From Rotaria socialis (taxonomy: Eukaryota; Rotifera; Eurotatoria; Philodinida; Philodinidae), in contig CAJNYU010003950.1 of NCBI GenBank assembly GCA_905331475.1, positions 33,856 to 97,855 on the forward strand: a DNA stretch of 64,000 bases. The letters are read 5' to 3'. The notes under the pieces were generated by a model. That model saw only the letters and a program-made list of their open reading frames with translations. It searched no databases and was not told where the DNA came from. Shown here in pieces: positions 10,700-22,076 of this stretch (positions are counted from its first letter, which is position 1; each line of letters begins with the position of its first letter). A program made the position numbers and the translations under genes.

Positions 10700-12325
10700 A
10701 AGTAGAGACATTAAAAATTTCGAAGAAAGAGAAAAATTGTACGTAAATAAGAAACAGGAAATCCATTCGAAACATACAACAACTAATAGTTATTGCTGTG
10801 CAATTGAACGTGGTTGATAATGTGACTTCTTTCTAGTAGATTTTTCTATGTAGTTCATTCAAAAGAAATAAAACTCTTACAATCATGAAAATGATGATCA
10901 TACTAATCCTCCATTAATTGCAAATACCGAAGTACGAATGTTTCATGGTAAAATACGTACTCATGCCATAAATACTAATGAAGGTACGCAATGCCTTATC
11001 GACAATTGTTTAAAAGATACATCTGATGAAATGCGGGCTCGTCTTTCCAATTTTGAGCATATTAAACGAAATATTCAACGTCAACGAAAAAAAAAAATTT
11101 ATCTCAAGTTCCACAAGAGAAAATTTTTACAATGATTCCAAAAATTTTAACAGCCACACTTAGAAAAGATACATTTTTACAATTTGATTATGGACCTGGT
11201 GACAACAGATTAGTTATATTTGCATCTGTTGCACAATTAAAACTACTCGAAGATACTGAAGAAATCTTAATAGATGGTACTTTTAAAGTAAATCATTTTA
11301 TTGCTAACGGCTTCAATAAGAAAAATAATATTCTTCTGACTTTTTACTTTAGGTAACACCTTTAATATTCGCACAGTTATATACAACTCATGGTGTGTAT
11401 CGAAATGATGTATTTCCATTGATTTTTGCATTACTTCCTGATGAACAACAGCAATCGTACAAAAGATTAATTAAAGAATTATGTCATTTATGTCCTGCGT
11501 GGTTCCCTAAGTCCAGTATGGTGGACTTCGAAAAATGGGCTATAAGTGCATTTGAAGAAGAAATTAATACCATAACAAATTCTGTGAAAATATCGGGATG
11601 TTTCTTTGATTTACAAAGGAGTATCTTGGGAAAAGTTCAAGTGAGCAATGCTTTTACACAACTTCGCTAAATTGCTCATTTTATTTTAGGAACTCGGATT
11701 TAAAAGCAATTATGAACCTGACTCGAAATTTACTAATGATAATAATTAATAAGATCTCTGCTTTAACATTTTTTAAATCAACTGAAGTTCATCAAGGATA
11801 TGATGAGCTTTATTTATTATTACCACCAATATTCCAGCCTCTTATGGATTATTTTGAAGACATATATGTGGGACGGCGGCGTCCCAATGGACGTGCAACA
11901 CCAAAATGTCTAGTCGAACTATGGAATATCTATCAAGGAACTCTTGATGATTCAATGCGCACCAACAATCTGGCTGAATCTTGGCATAGAAGATTCAGTT
12001 CTGTTGTTCAATTTCAACATCCATCACTGTGGATTTTTATTCAGAGTCTCAAAAAAGGAGAAGAAAATTATATTCATTGTCAAATGGTAAAAGCCAATGC
12101 TGGCAATACAACACTTCAAAAGAAGAAGTATTTGGATTATAGTAAACGTCTGAAGAACTTATTACTATCTCCACAGACAACGCTTCTTATAGACAAATTG
12201 AAGGAATTGCGTTCAGTTTGTAATTGTATTGCATTTCTTTGTAATTTATTGTCTTTCTATTTTTGTTTTTGTTGTTGTTATTCTACACATGTGATCATCT
12301 TATTTAATAAATTCATTTTGTAATT
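10700..12325 (+). pseudogene. FLYWCH-MULE transposase relic
   Basis: A FLYWCH-like zinc-finger piece (KLYVNKKQ..., YCC about 20 residues on) ends near 10815; a HTNPP element typical of the FLYWCH C-terminus follows at about 10900. Then comes a MULE-type core: IDGTFK, a FAQLYTTHG block after an intron (11288-11352), a KSSMVDFE helix block, VQ|ELGFK across a 49-nt intron (11641-11689), and the C-terminal MRTNNLAESWHRRFSS signature. Introns sit between coding blocks in frame, as in a host-type gene. It is broken by stops around 10815-10890 and a frameshift near 11745. Either an old domesticated copy or a decayed MULE; no TIRs were found. Confidence 0.75.
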
Positions 12326-12412
12326 TAATCTTCTATATGCGACCGACTTCTTAAACAACTAAGTATCGTTGTTCCCTCGACTGTAGGGAGGGTCATATGA
12401 AATAAACAGTAG

Positions 12413-12470
12413 TGTCATACTTGAAACTTGAACTCAACTGAGTTTTTCAGTTTCAAGTTTCACTAAATGC
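12413..12470. repeat. Small inverted repeat, TAGTG...CACTA family
   Basis: TAGTGTCATACTTGAAACTTG faces CAGTTTCAAGTTTCACTA over about 50 bp. The same TIR (TAGTGTCAAACTTGAA) begins the element at 55560, so the two are members of one tiny MITE family; TA at the tips suggests a mariner-type target. Confidence 0.55.
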
Positions 12471-12482
12471 GATATTGGGTAC

Positions 12483-12835
12483 CAGGGCTGGGCAAGTCAG
12501 GTGTTTTTCAAGTCAGAAGTCAAGTCAAGTCAAGACAACTCAAGTCAAGTCTGAGTTGACTTACCCAGGTCTGAATCCATTCTAATGATATGAATAAATA
12601 TAGTTCAAATTCAATGAGGTCTATGAACGAATAAAAAAATCAAAAGAGAAGATACCTCTTAACAACCGTATGGCTCAACATGGGAAAATATTTTGACTAT
12701 TCTAATTTGATTTAGGCAATCTCTTTAATATATTTGACCGGATTTGATAAAAATTTCTAATTTTCGGAATTTTACTGGGCTTAGAAACCTTTTTAAGTAA
12801 ATTTGATTTTATTAGACTTGACTTGCCCAGCTCTG
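12483..12835. mobile_element. hAT-type MITE with perfect 8-bp target duplication
   Basis: The 353-bp element has TIRs CAGGGCTGGGCAAGTCA and, inverted at the right, CAGAGCTGGGCAAGTCA (one mismatch). It is flanked by TTGGGTAC on both sides (12475-12482 and 12836-12843). Subterminal CAAGT(C/CAAGT) repeats are typical hAT transposase-binding clusters. No ORF. The 8-bp duplication and CAGxG tips place it in hAT with good confidence. Confidence 0.92.
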
Positions 12836-12990
12836 TTGGGTACCCTATATCTCAAGAAGTATTCATTCAATTGAGCTGAAATTTTCAATGGATTTACATA
12901 GCAGAAAGGTCCACACATACAATAAATTTCAGCGCCAACAATTGAACTCTTGGCATTCATTGGATCGCACCAAAAGAGGGGAAAATCTTG

Positions 12991-13038
12991 AGGGTGTGGG
13001 TGTGGGTGTGCTTGCTTAGACCAAGACCCACACCCTCA
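12991..13038. repeat. Telomere-like fold-back, copy 3
   Basis: AGGGTGTGGGTGTGGGTGTG and, after a spacer of about 15 nt, ACCCACACCCTC; the cleanest copy. It lies about 150 bp upstream of the F-box gene start. Confidence 0.8.
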
Positions 13039-13184
13039 GAAGGAAGAACTTAACAATGAATCATTCTAAAACAACAGTTCATTTTTGATAAGACATCACT
13101 GATAAATATGAGTCGTGAAATAAAAATATATTTTTATATAAAAATAAAAACACCTGGTTTGGATGTTTTCATATAGTTTTAACA

Positions 13185-14959
13185 ATGAGTGATATAGAAC
13201 AGAGAATGATATTCGAATTCTTACCCAATGAAATTCTTATTGAATGCTTTACATATTTGAATGCATTCGATCTGTTTTATTCATTTGATGAGTTAAACTC
13301 TCGTTTGAATAATCTTATTCGTAATGTTCGACTTTGCATTAACTTCGAAGATGTTAATAAAACACTATTTGATAAATTTTGTGCAAAAATGCTGATCGAT
13401 ACAAATATTCAAAATCAAATTCATTCAATCGAAATATTAAATGATGATCAATGTTTTCAATGCAATCTATTTCTCTCATCTTTTCCACCAAATAAATTTC
13501 CAAATCTTCAGAGATTTATATGGACACCTCCATTATTATCGCATGACGAATATTCTATCGAATATCAAAATTCATATCTTAATCAATCAGAAGAGAATAT
13601 ACATCTTATAATCAAACAAAGTGATCTACCATTATCTCAACTACGGGCATTGGCTACATCAGATATAGCTCCGTTTATATCAAATATTCATCAAAATTCA
13701 ATAATTAAGAATTTAAAATTTCGACGTTTCATTTAAAAGATTCTGAATGTCTTTGTAATAACGTTCCGATGTTAAAATATTTACATATTAAATTTATGAA
13801 TCGTGTATATGTACAGATGCCTAACATATTTTCAAATCATCAACATAGGTTTCATCTAAAACAATTAATTATTGATCAATTTACCGATACGTTCGCGAAC
13901 TTTGAAATGTTTGTAAAACAAACACCGAATTTAAAGAGTTTAACATTCATCAGTCATAATAATGATGATATAAATATCATTGATGCTAATCGTTGGGAAT
14001 ATCTGATAGTATCATCAATACCTAAATTAGATACTTTCAATTTTAAATGCAGTTATTATGAATCAGCTCCGTACTTTCGATACACTCATCAAACCAAAAT
14101 CGACAAATTTAAACAATTTCAAAGTGATTTTTGGAAAGAACAACATCATTGGTGCTTTGAATATATAGAAGAAGATCATTTAATATCCTTTTATACAATA
14201 CCTTATATATGTGATACATATCAAATAGAGTTTAATTTTACAAATTCTTCGAGTAATTTAGTCAATACATTTGCTAATGTTAAAAAATTGACATTAAAAT
14301 ATGAAAGATTAGTCGAAAATTCGAAGTATTATTTTCCAAATGTTACATCTTTAACATTAAGTAGAGTTCATTTTGATACATTGCTGACAACTGAGCGTGT
14401 TCAATATTTGAAAATGATGATTAATTTGTTTAATCTCAAACATCTGGATATGCCGGATAATAAGAAAGCAGATGCCTCTTGTTTATTAGAGATATTTAAA
14501 CAAACACCGCAATTATCATCAATATCAATTGATCCAGATTGGCTCCAAGAGATTTTAAATAATAAAGGTATATTCGAATATTTAACCAAAATGATTAAAA
14601 ATTTCAATTTCATCGAGTACAAGGCTAGAATTGACAGCTCTTTCCAAATAAAAAACTTTTGTAAAATCTTTCCAAATATTGAACATTTACAATGTAGGAT
14701 TCATGATACAGAAAATGTATTCGTTATTATTGATAATTTACCAAAATTATCTACTTTGAAGATAAAACATGAAAGTAAATTTGAGCCAGAAGAAACATTT
14801 TTAGAATTTAAAAATGAAGCATCGAAAAGAGATATACCTTATTATATAAGCTTCTACAATCTTACGGAGACGCATTTTTGGTATGGGAGCCGTCTGGGTC
14901 ATGATTGGTTTGTGACACAATTATTTATTTGGATTGGCAACAAACGGACACTTGATTGA
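13185..14959 (+). pseudogene. F-box-like protein, one frameshift
   Basis: The N-terminus has an F-box (FEFLPNEILIECFTYLNAFD, residues about 9-50), and the rest has LRR-like leucine/asparagine patterning (LKYLHIKF, LKHLDMPD, LEHLQ). F-box proteins normally recruit substrates to SCF ubiquitin ligases, and this type is multicopy in bdelloids (recalled). The first frame stops at 13736 just after LKFRRF, and the second frame continues the same protein from there to 14959; the loss of one T in the TTTCAT run would explain the break, so a pseudogene or a sequencing error. Total about 590 codons. A telomere-like fold-back and a hAT MITE lie upstream. Confidence 0.75.
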
Positions 14960-15086
14960 GAAATCCTCTCGTTAGATTTATGATTTAAAATAAAAATATT
15001 AACTTTTTTTAAAGGTTTTTTATGTAACTTATTATTCTTTATCATAAAATGTCTCTTGATTTTTGTTTTATAATGATAGAAATTTA

Positions 15087-15122
15087 AGGGTGTGGGTTTA
15101 GAGCTGTCATTTACCACATCCA
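15087..15122. repeat. Telomere-like fold-back, degenerate copy 4
   Basis: AAGGGTGTGGG, a short spacer, then ACCACATCC. The arms are imperfect, so this is a weak member. Confidence 0.4.
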
Positions 15123-15406
15123 AACGCAAAATTTTCTTATAGCACTTTCTTTTATTTTCGTGCTTCCTGGCGCAGCATTCGTTTCTTTTGAATTGGCTGG
15201 TTTGTTGGGAAATACTGACAGATTCAAGCATATGAATAAAAGTCTGTCGTTAGCAATAGATCCATTCCTTTAAAATAAGAAAAATCAGGTTTATTTTCAA
15301 CAAAGTTAATGATTGAAGGATTCATGTAAATAATATTGAATAAAATTTACAACAAAGCTTTAATTTTCCCCGAAAATCTAAAGTATTAAACAGTTTTTAT
15401 CGACTG

Positions 15407-15963
15407 TTAGTCAGATGGCGTTATTGCATTTTGATTAGTCCTTAACAAAGTATCTCCCAGTTCACTACTGGAAGTCATCTCAAAGTCAATAATTGATTTT
15501 AAAGTTTCGGCCAATGTATGATTGGCGTTCTTTATTTGACCACACGCTTCTGCATGCATACGTCGTTGTTGTTCGTTCTTGAGGCTGAAAGTTAATCGTT
15601 TCAAGTTAGAACACAAATTATCAATATGTGTCAATAAGTGATTGCTATGTTCTATCATTTGTATTGCTTCTGATTCCATTTTGTCGCATAACTTCGCCAG
15701 ATACTCGAGACTTTTCACTGCTAATGTCTGATGGTTACGGTATTTTTTCAGAAATTTCCAAATTCCATATCCGAGAGCGCCAATTCCGATTACTCCGACA
15801 GCTACTGCACCGATGATTACATAAGGTCCCGCGACAGTAAGAGATCCGACTATTAATACGCCAGCAGGTCCTAATATTGACGAATTAAGTAGACCTCCAG
15901 TAAGGAAGTGAACGCAGAATTAACTCCAACGACTCTTGGATTACGATAGTGATGGTCACTCAT
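15407..15963 (-). pseudogene. Small hydrophobic/coiled-coil protein, frameshifted
   Basis: Not recognised as a named family. Reading down the minus strand from ATG at 15963 gives MSDHHYRNPRVV..., then after a one-base frame change near 15905 a Gly/Val/Ile-rich stretch able to form two membrane segments (GPYVIIGAVAVGVIGIGALG and its N-terminal neighbour), a Lys-rich stop-transfer (KFLKKYR), and about 100 residues of amphipathic helix (SLEYLAKLCDKMESEAIQMI onward). The layout resembles apolipoprotein-L-like or Bcl-2-handling membrane helices, but that is only a resemblance. The frame change is either a real lesion or an assembly error in the T/C run. Confidence 0.5.
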
Positions 15964-16405
15964 AAGATCAAAAGTCAACAACTTTTACTTGGAAAACTAC
16001 ACAAAAATGACAAAAAATAAACGGAAAAAAACATAAATATTCATCTTATCGTTATCATCATCAAAGTTTTGATAACTATGTCTGATCTAGCAACCACTCA
16101 TATAGCTATAAGTATCTCGTACGTGACATCTATTGAAAGTTCTCTAACTTAATTTCTAGTAAGAACGGGATCGATTTCTACTAGGAAGCAATCATTTTGG
16201 AGTACTACGAATTCTATCGTGCCTTATTTCAAATTGTAGATTTATCAATTTATACATAACTTTCAATTAACGGGTGCGAGCGTCAGTGTTTATTAAGCTA
16301 AAATTCACCCACACCCATACGCCAACAATTGTCGTACTATCACAATTCTAGCTAAAGTGTTTTTTTATTTCCCGAAAAAAAAATGTTTTCTCATAGTTCA
16401 ATGTA
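15964..16405. other. Intergenic, with a degenerate telomere-like block
   Basis: No gene seen. At 16271-16323 a GGGTGCGAGCGTCAGTG arm faces ACCCACACCCATACGCC, a diverged fold-back of the same family. Confidence 0.45.
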
Positions 16406-19381
16406 TCAAGCATTCGCATACATTTTATCAATACGATAATCAGCAAAAAATGCCCAAAGAAAAGCACAAAATCCTAAAATAATTACACCATTTAAATTGC
16501 AAAAGCGTTTCCAAAATAAATTCTCTGTTGCTAATGGCGGCATTGTCACCGTATCACTCGTTCCATTTTGATTGTCATCTTGATGTTCGACACCACATAT
16601 CCATGAAAATATTAATTTAAAATAATATTTTCCATTTTTATTCATTGGATCTATAGAAATAAATCGACAGTGTTAATTTCAACGGAGAAATAAAATCTTT
16701 AATTACCTAGAGAAAATATACGTAACGTTTGCCCAGATGTACTTGGCGATTGAATAGGAACAGTTAATGGACTGTTTTTATCTTCAAATGAAGTATCTGC
16801 TTTATGCCAACCTCCTGATTTTGTTGGTATTGGTGTTGGTTTAACTGGATTATTTAAATCAAATATATTCAGGCCATGCAACTATTAAAAACAAGTACAA
16901 GATTTCTATGAATCTTTGTATCCTAACTTTGATTAACTTACACATTGATCAGGAATAGGTCGAGTCAGCAGACTGACCGTAATCGTAATTAAACAAGTGA
17001 GTACAAATAGAAGAATAGCAAAATATAAATAATGAAATTTAATTGCATCTGGACGTTGATCTGTATGTGACAATACACATGGTGGAACGGAATATGAATA
17101 TTCCCACACAAAACGAATTAAGCCAATCACTAAACCACATATAAGACCCCAGAATGCACCCTAAATTATAGATAGAAAATTCGACATTCATTTCATTGGT
17201 TTCCGATGGGACTCACTTCCTCGTTTACTCGTTTCCATAATATTGTAAGAAGATAAATTGCACAGATGGGGGGAGCAAGAAAACTTTGCACTGATCTATA
17301 GGAAATAATTTTGGTTTTCGATTTTCATAAATAGAATGTATCCTACTGGATATAGTCAAATAGACGACCGCCTTGTGCTATTGAAATAATTGGAATCCAA
17401 AGAATTGATATACCAACAAGTATCAATGTAAAACCTCTATTTCGAGGGGAAAACAAGAATAAATTTTTATTTTTTCTCTCACCTTCCGACTATCAATAAT
17501 TCCCATTGTGGTGCTCTAGCTCGAAAACGTTGCCATATATCAATAGTAAATATAGTTGATGATGAATTAAATATCGATGTTAATGACGTCATTAATGCTG
17601 CGATCATACAAGCGAGCATGAGACCACGCAAAACTCTTGGCATCAATTCAATAACGATCAACGGATAGGCTATATCTGTGCACGATGATTCACTGCCACA
17701 TATTTCTTTGCATGTTTGCGGAGTTGAACAACCAATTCTATCTTCATTAATAAGAAGAAAATTCATGAAATATTTTCTACGATTTTTTTGTGCTAACTAT
17801 TACCTTGAAAAAGTATTCGTGCGACCATACCCGGAATAATCATAAGAAAGAGAGGCAAGAATTTTAAATAACTAGCGACTATACAACCAGCTCGAGCATG
17901 AGTTAGATTTTTAGCAGCAAGCGCTCGTTGAACGATTACCTAAACATTAGTCAATCATCAACATGATTAAACATTTTACTTTTACCCACTTGATCACTAA
18001 AAATAAAATACAAAAATTCTTCACAAGTTTAAGGTCTCTACGAAGTTTGAAAACTAACCTGCACCAATACCAAATACTCAAAATAGTCATACCAAAAATG
18101 CCCACCCATGGAGGGCCATTACTTGAGTTAAGTGGTCGAATAATACTAAAATAATCTTCCGGCGGTACACCACACATGGTATCATTATGCAATGTTGTAT
18201 CGGCAAGAGAATATGGATAAAGTTCTTTTATCATTTGTAAACCGCCCACTCGAACATAACTTATAACCATAAGAATAAAAGCTGCCACAACATAATAATT
18301 GTTTGAATAAAATCAGTCCAAATAACAGCAGATAATCCTCCTAGAATACAAACGCTTTCATTTTTATCAAAAACAAGTAAGAGAGAGCTTAGTCTTTTAA
18401 CATACAACCAATGGTGAATACAGCAGCCAGAGCAACAAGGGCAATAATTGATACATACATATTCCAGCCAAGCGCTTGATTAAGAAATATGGCGCCAGAA
18501 TAGAGATCAACTGATATTTTGGTAAATATAGAAAGTATCAAAGCTAGAACAGTTTGATAAAGACGAATTCTATCACCACCGAATCTTTTCTTTAAAAACT
18601 CTGGCATTGTAAAAACCTAATTTTAAAGTATTTCCAACAGAAAACCAACTAGATTCTTATCCTTTACTTACATCCGCTTTTATATAAACAGGCAGAAAAA
18701 CCCAACCGAGAATCACTAGCACATAACTTGCCTAAATAAAACGATAAATCAACTGTGAAAATATTTTAATTCAATATTCATGAACATACATTTAGTTCAA
18801 AACCAGCTACACCAATGCCATTACTTGCTCCACTTCCTATCGAGACAATAATGTCAACATTAACAGCGGAATGACTCATTCTCGTAGCAAAAACAAAACA
18901 GACGACATTTTGTTATTTGCCAATAGATATAAATAATCTCTTCCTTTCATAAAGTTTACCAAGGTTACTCAGTACTCTCAAACATTTATCATAAGCAAAA
19001 ATACCTGCCAGGCCAATGAAGTGTCCACTGCCAATATTACTGGCAAATAAAGATGCGCCCACCTGAAAAAATTCATTTAAGATTAACTTCGAACTTAATG
19101 AACTAAAATCCTACTGGTAAAAACGTCATAGTTCGTCCGGCAAGAAAGTATCCTCCTAAGAAAAATATCATAATCATTCTTAATGTCTACGTTTTAAACA
19201 CTAACCAACACTTCCACGATTCTTACATGATGACTAAAATATAGAAACGAATGTCCCGCACGTCAAGTCTAAATACAAATACACCTACCCATATACCAAA
19301 ACCGATAACAATAATGAAATAGGCAATTAAAACTAAAATGTCTGCCCAGTGAAGAGGAAAACTACTGATTGTGTTTGCCAT
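16406..19381 (-). CDS. Na+/solute symporter, SLC5 (SGLT-like)
   Basis: Multi-exon plasma-membrane cotransporter. Start ATG at 19381. SGLT landmarks in order: [70 protein letters not shown], the Cys-rich [19 protein letters not shown] loop, [28 protein letters not shown], and RVNEEGAFWGL. Exons clearly placed: 19289-19381, 19206-19233 (28 nt), 19115-19155, 19005-19062, 18790-18836, 18672-18731, 18409-18616, 18059-18340, 17990-17996 (7 nt), 17804-17939, 17483-17741, with smaller exons beyond to the stop at 16406. A base appears missing near 18286 (between IIMLW and AAFILMV), so the frame shifts once: lesion or assembly error. Glucose versus other substrates cannot be told from sequence. Confidence 0.9.
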
Positions 19382-19531
19382 CTCGCTTTTAAAACAACTT
19401 AATGGCTGATCTTTCTGTGCCTTTATCTTTTAAAATCTTTTGTCAATATTTATTGACTATGCGTAGGAACTAACCAATTGTAAGTTTCTCTTCTTGTATT
19501 TATATTGCGTAGAGAAAAAAAGGTTAACTAT

Positions 19532-20533
19532 TTAATCTCGAATTATATTGTCATTGGTTGGTGAAATCAATGTAATTGATCGTTGTCGAACATGTTTTAT
19601 ACTCTGTTGAGTTAAACAAAGTCGTTCAGTTAAATCTTGAATTTCATGTCGTACTCGTTCACGAGCTCTTTTTATACGTGTAACTGTATAAATTTTTCTC
19701 TTTGCATCTGAAATAAATACAAAAAGAAAATCGATCAAAGAGAACCACTCGAGTTTCATCTACATACATTCTTGTTCAATCGCTCGATTTTCTTCGGTTG
19801 ATATCGGGAGTAATTGTGTAGAATTTATTGCTCGAGCCAATAAATCAGACGGCTCTTGAAAAACCTATGCAATAAAAAAAATAACCGAACACGTTGGATG
19901 CACCAATGAAATTATATTTAAAAACTGCTCAACTTACTAATTCATCATAATATTCATTGACTAACGGTTTTCTACCAACGACAATATCGGGTTCTGTTGA
20001 AAACAATTTCAAATGAAAATAAAATACCACCTAGAATAAATTCCTTAAAATTTTCCGCAAAACAAATACGCCTACCGGTTTCTCACACGGGTCAGCAAAG
20101 AAAATTGTTATCTGCGTTTCAAATTCTCCCCAGCCGCTTTCTTCAATCTCGTAGGGTGGTTGATTGAGAACTAAAAGTAAAAGAGAAAATAATTTTTTTT
20201 TAAATAAAAAAACTCTTTTTCGATGATCTACCGCGAACATTATTCGGGTAGGTTTCATGTAAACGAAATTGTATTCGATTAATATATTTTGTCATGTCAT
20301 CATTATTAAACGATCGAACATAGAGTTTCCATTTATGTGTATGTCCATCGGAGTCTCTTTTCGAACCGAAATGCTGTGCTGTATTACCATAAACAATAGG
20401 TTTTACAATAGTCACGGGTATTCGCTAAAAAAATTCAATTATTTTCATCATCAATTTCATCAACTCGATTCACGCTGTTACTGATTCTGATGCTATTGTT
20501 GACATCTAAAATAAAGTTTCGTTTCTTTTTCAT
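19532..20533 (-). CDS. YEATS4: YEATS-domain protein, GAS41/YEATS4-like
   Basis: Chromatin reader of acylated lysines and subunit of SWR1/SRCAP and NuA4/TIP60-type complexes. Six exons join in frame: 20474-20533, 20232-20424, 20076-20170, 19938-20030, about 19769-19865, and a last exon ending at 19532. The YEATS core is unmistakable: [65 protein letters not shown]-terminal coiled coil (about 60 residues, [20 protein letters not shown]) is the usual GAS41 dimer/complex segment. The first exon (MKKKRN...ISNS) is my best choice, since its donor joins in phase, but the frame is open further upstream. Family identity is firm; the N-terminus less so. Confidence 0.88.
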
Positions 20534-21605
20534 GAGTTTAAACTTCTTCAACACACGAGTGATAAAGAAATTGCATTGGTTGGTTTGAGATTTATATCTA
20601 ATAAAGAAAAACTTCACTAGGTGACACAAGTCGCCAAGATTTGACTGCAAAATTCACAACTCATTCATCAGAATTCTCCGATATAGCAAAAATAAGAAGC
20701 TTTTTCAGGGTGATCATTTATTTTAAATACACATGATTAGTCCATCGCCTTCTTATCTATATGTTTCATGGTTGTTTATCATAATATAATACGCGCCGCA
20801 TCATTTTTTTCTCGCTTATCAAGTGAATGATAAAACACATACGTTGATCACCTTATGGAGGTTGTTATTGTTTCACGGGTCTAAAATAATTACAAATCTT
20901 AATGAGCCTCATTTTCACTTTAAATTCGCTAATTAAGATTCATCTAAAAAAGCAGCAGCAGCAGCAGCAGCTTAAGCGAATCCGAAAATTCGATCTTTCA
21001 TTACATTAGGTTTCTTTCTTCTTCTTCTTCTTCTGCTCTTCTAAACAGTAAGATAATTAGATAAAAATAAGTATTATTCATAGATGATCTACTTGTAGCA
21101 TATGATTATAAATGAATACGCATTATATTTTCAATAGTCGTATTTTATTTTTCACACACAACCAAAAAAAAGACGTGCGCGACAAAAAGAAAGAAACACA
21201 TCCGCGTTAAATAAAAAAAGCCATTAGCCGTTTGTTATTATTGTTTTAATATTGCGAATACAAAGTGATATCATTGATAGTAGTAAAAATTGCAAGATGA
21301 TGATGATGGCTTCAGTGGAATTATTTTTACGAATATATTTTTTTAAATTTTTCATCGGCACTTGTTTATCACGTAAAAAATAGATGTGTTTGTGTGTGTC
21401 TCTGTGTGATAAAATAAAAAGGGATGAAGCAGAAAAAGAAGAAAAATCTTGGTGTTTTAAAAGAATGAAATTTGTGCGAATATTCAAAGAAAATGTTTTC
21501 ATAGAGTTTTGATAGAATAAAAATAATCATAAAAACGAATAACAGCGACGATGCTTTGACGATTTAAAATAAAACATAAAAATCGAAGAGGAAGAAAATT
21601 ATCGT
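20534..21605. other. Intergenic, simple repeats only
   Basis: Contains (CAG)6-type at about 20950 and (TTC)n at about 21008-21030. No gene recognised; a minus-strand ORF at 21224-21502 has no domain or splice support. Confidence 0.5.
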
Positions 21606-22076
21606 TTATAATGATCGGCGCAATTTGTGGTAACCGGCAAAGCACAAAGCAGCTATCAAAATGGCCATATTTGCATAATGACCAGATTCACCACTATTAC
21701 TGATAGTTTTCAATGCATTATAGAGTTTGCCTGAAAACATTTGATGATAAAAATATGCAATGATGTACAAAAAGGCTTTGTGAGATCTTACCGAGATAGG
21801 CAGTTACTGCAATAAATGATGCAAATAAACCAAGTAGACCCATCGTTGCTAAACAAAGTAAACACAACAGTAGGCCACCCAAGCCTCCAATCAAACCTAA
21901 AAGACCACCTTTGCCACCTGATGATGCTGCTGCTCTGGGTGGTCTATAGATAAATGTTCATATGAAACTTTTATTTATGTCAATCATAATCAAACTTACG
22001 GAGCTGGATATCGACGACCAGGTCGTGCGGTGTATCGGACACCGGTACGTCGGATGGGCACTCGAATTCGGGGCAT
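21606..22076 (-). CDS. Small Gly/Leu-rich membrane protein, paralogue A
   Basis: Not a named family. Three exons: 22000-22076, 21792-21943, 21606-21730, joining in frame into about 117 codons. Basic N-terminus (MPRIRVPIRRTGVRYTARPG), then a Gly/Leu/Cys-rich hydrophobic stretch (GLLGLIGGLGGLLLCLLCLA onward) of one or two membrane spans, a short loop, a second hydrophobic stretch (MAILIAALCFAGYH) and a basic tail (KLRRS). Its last intron is in the same place and phase as that of the divergent gene at 23680, whose hydrophobic core is clearly similar, so they are duplicates. Confidence 0.75.
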
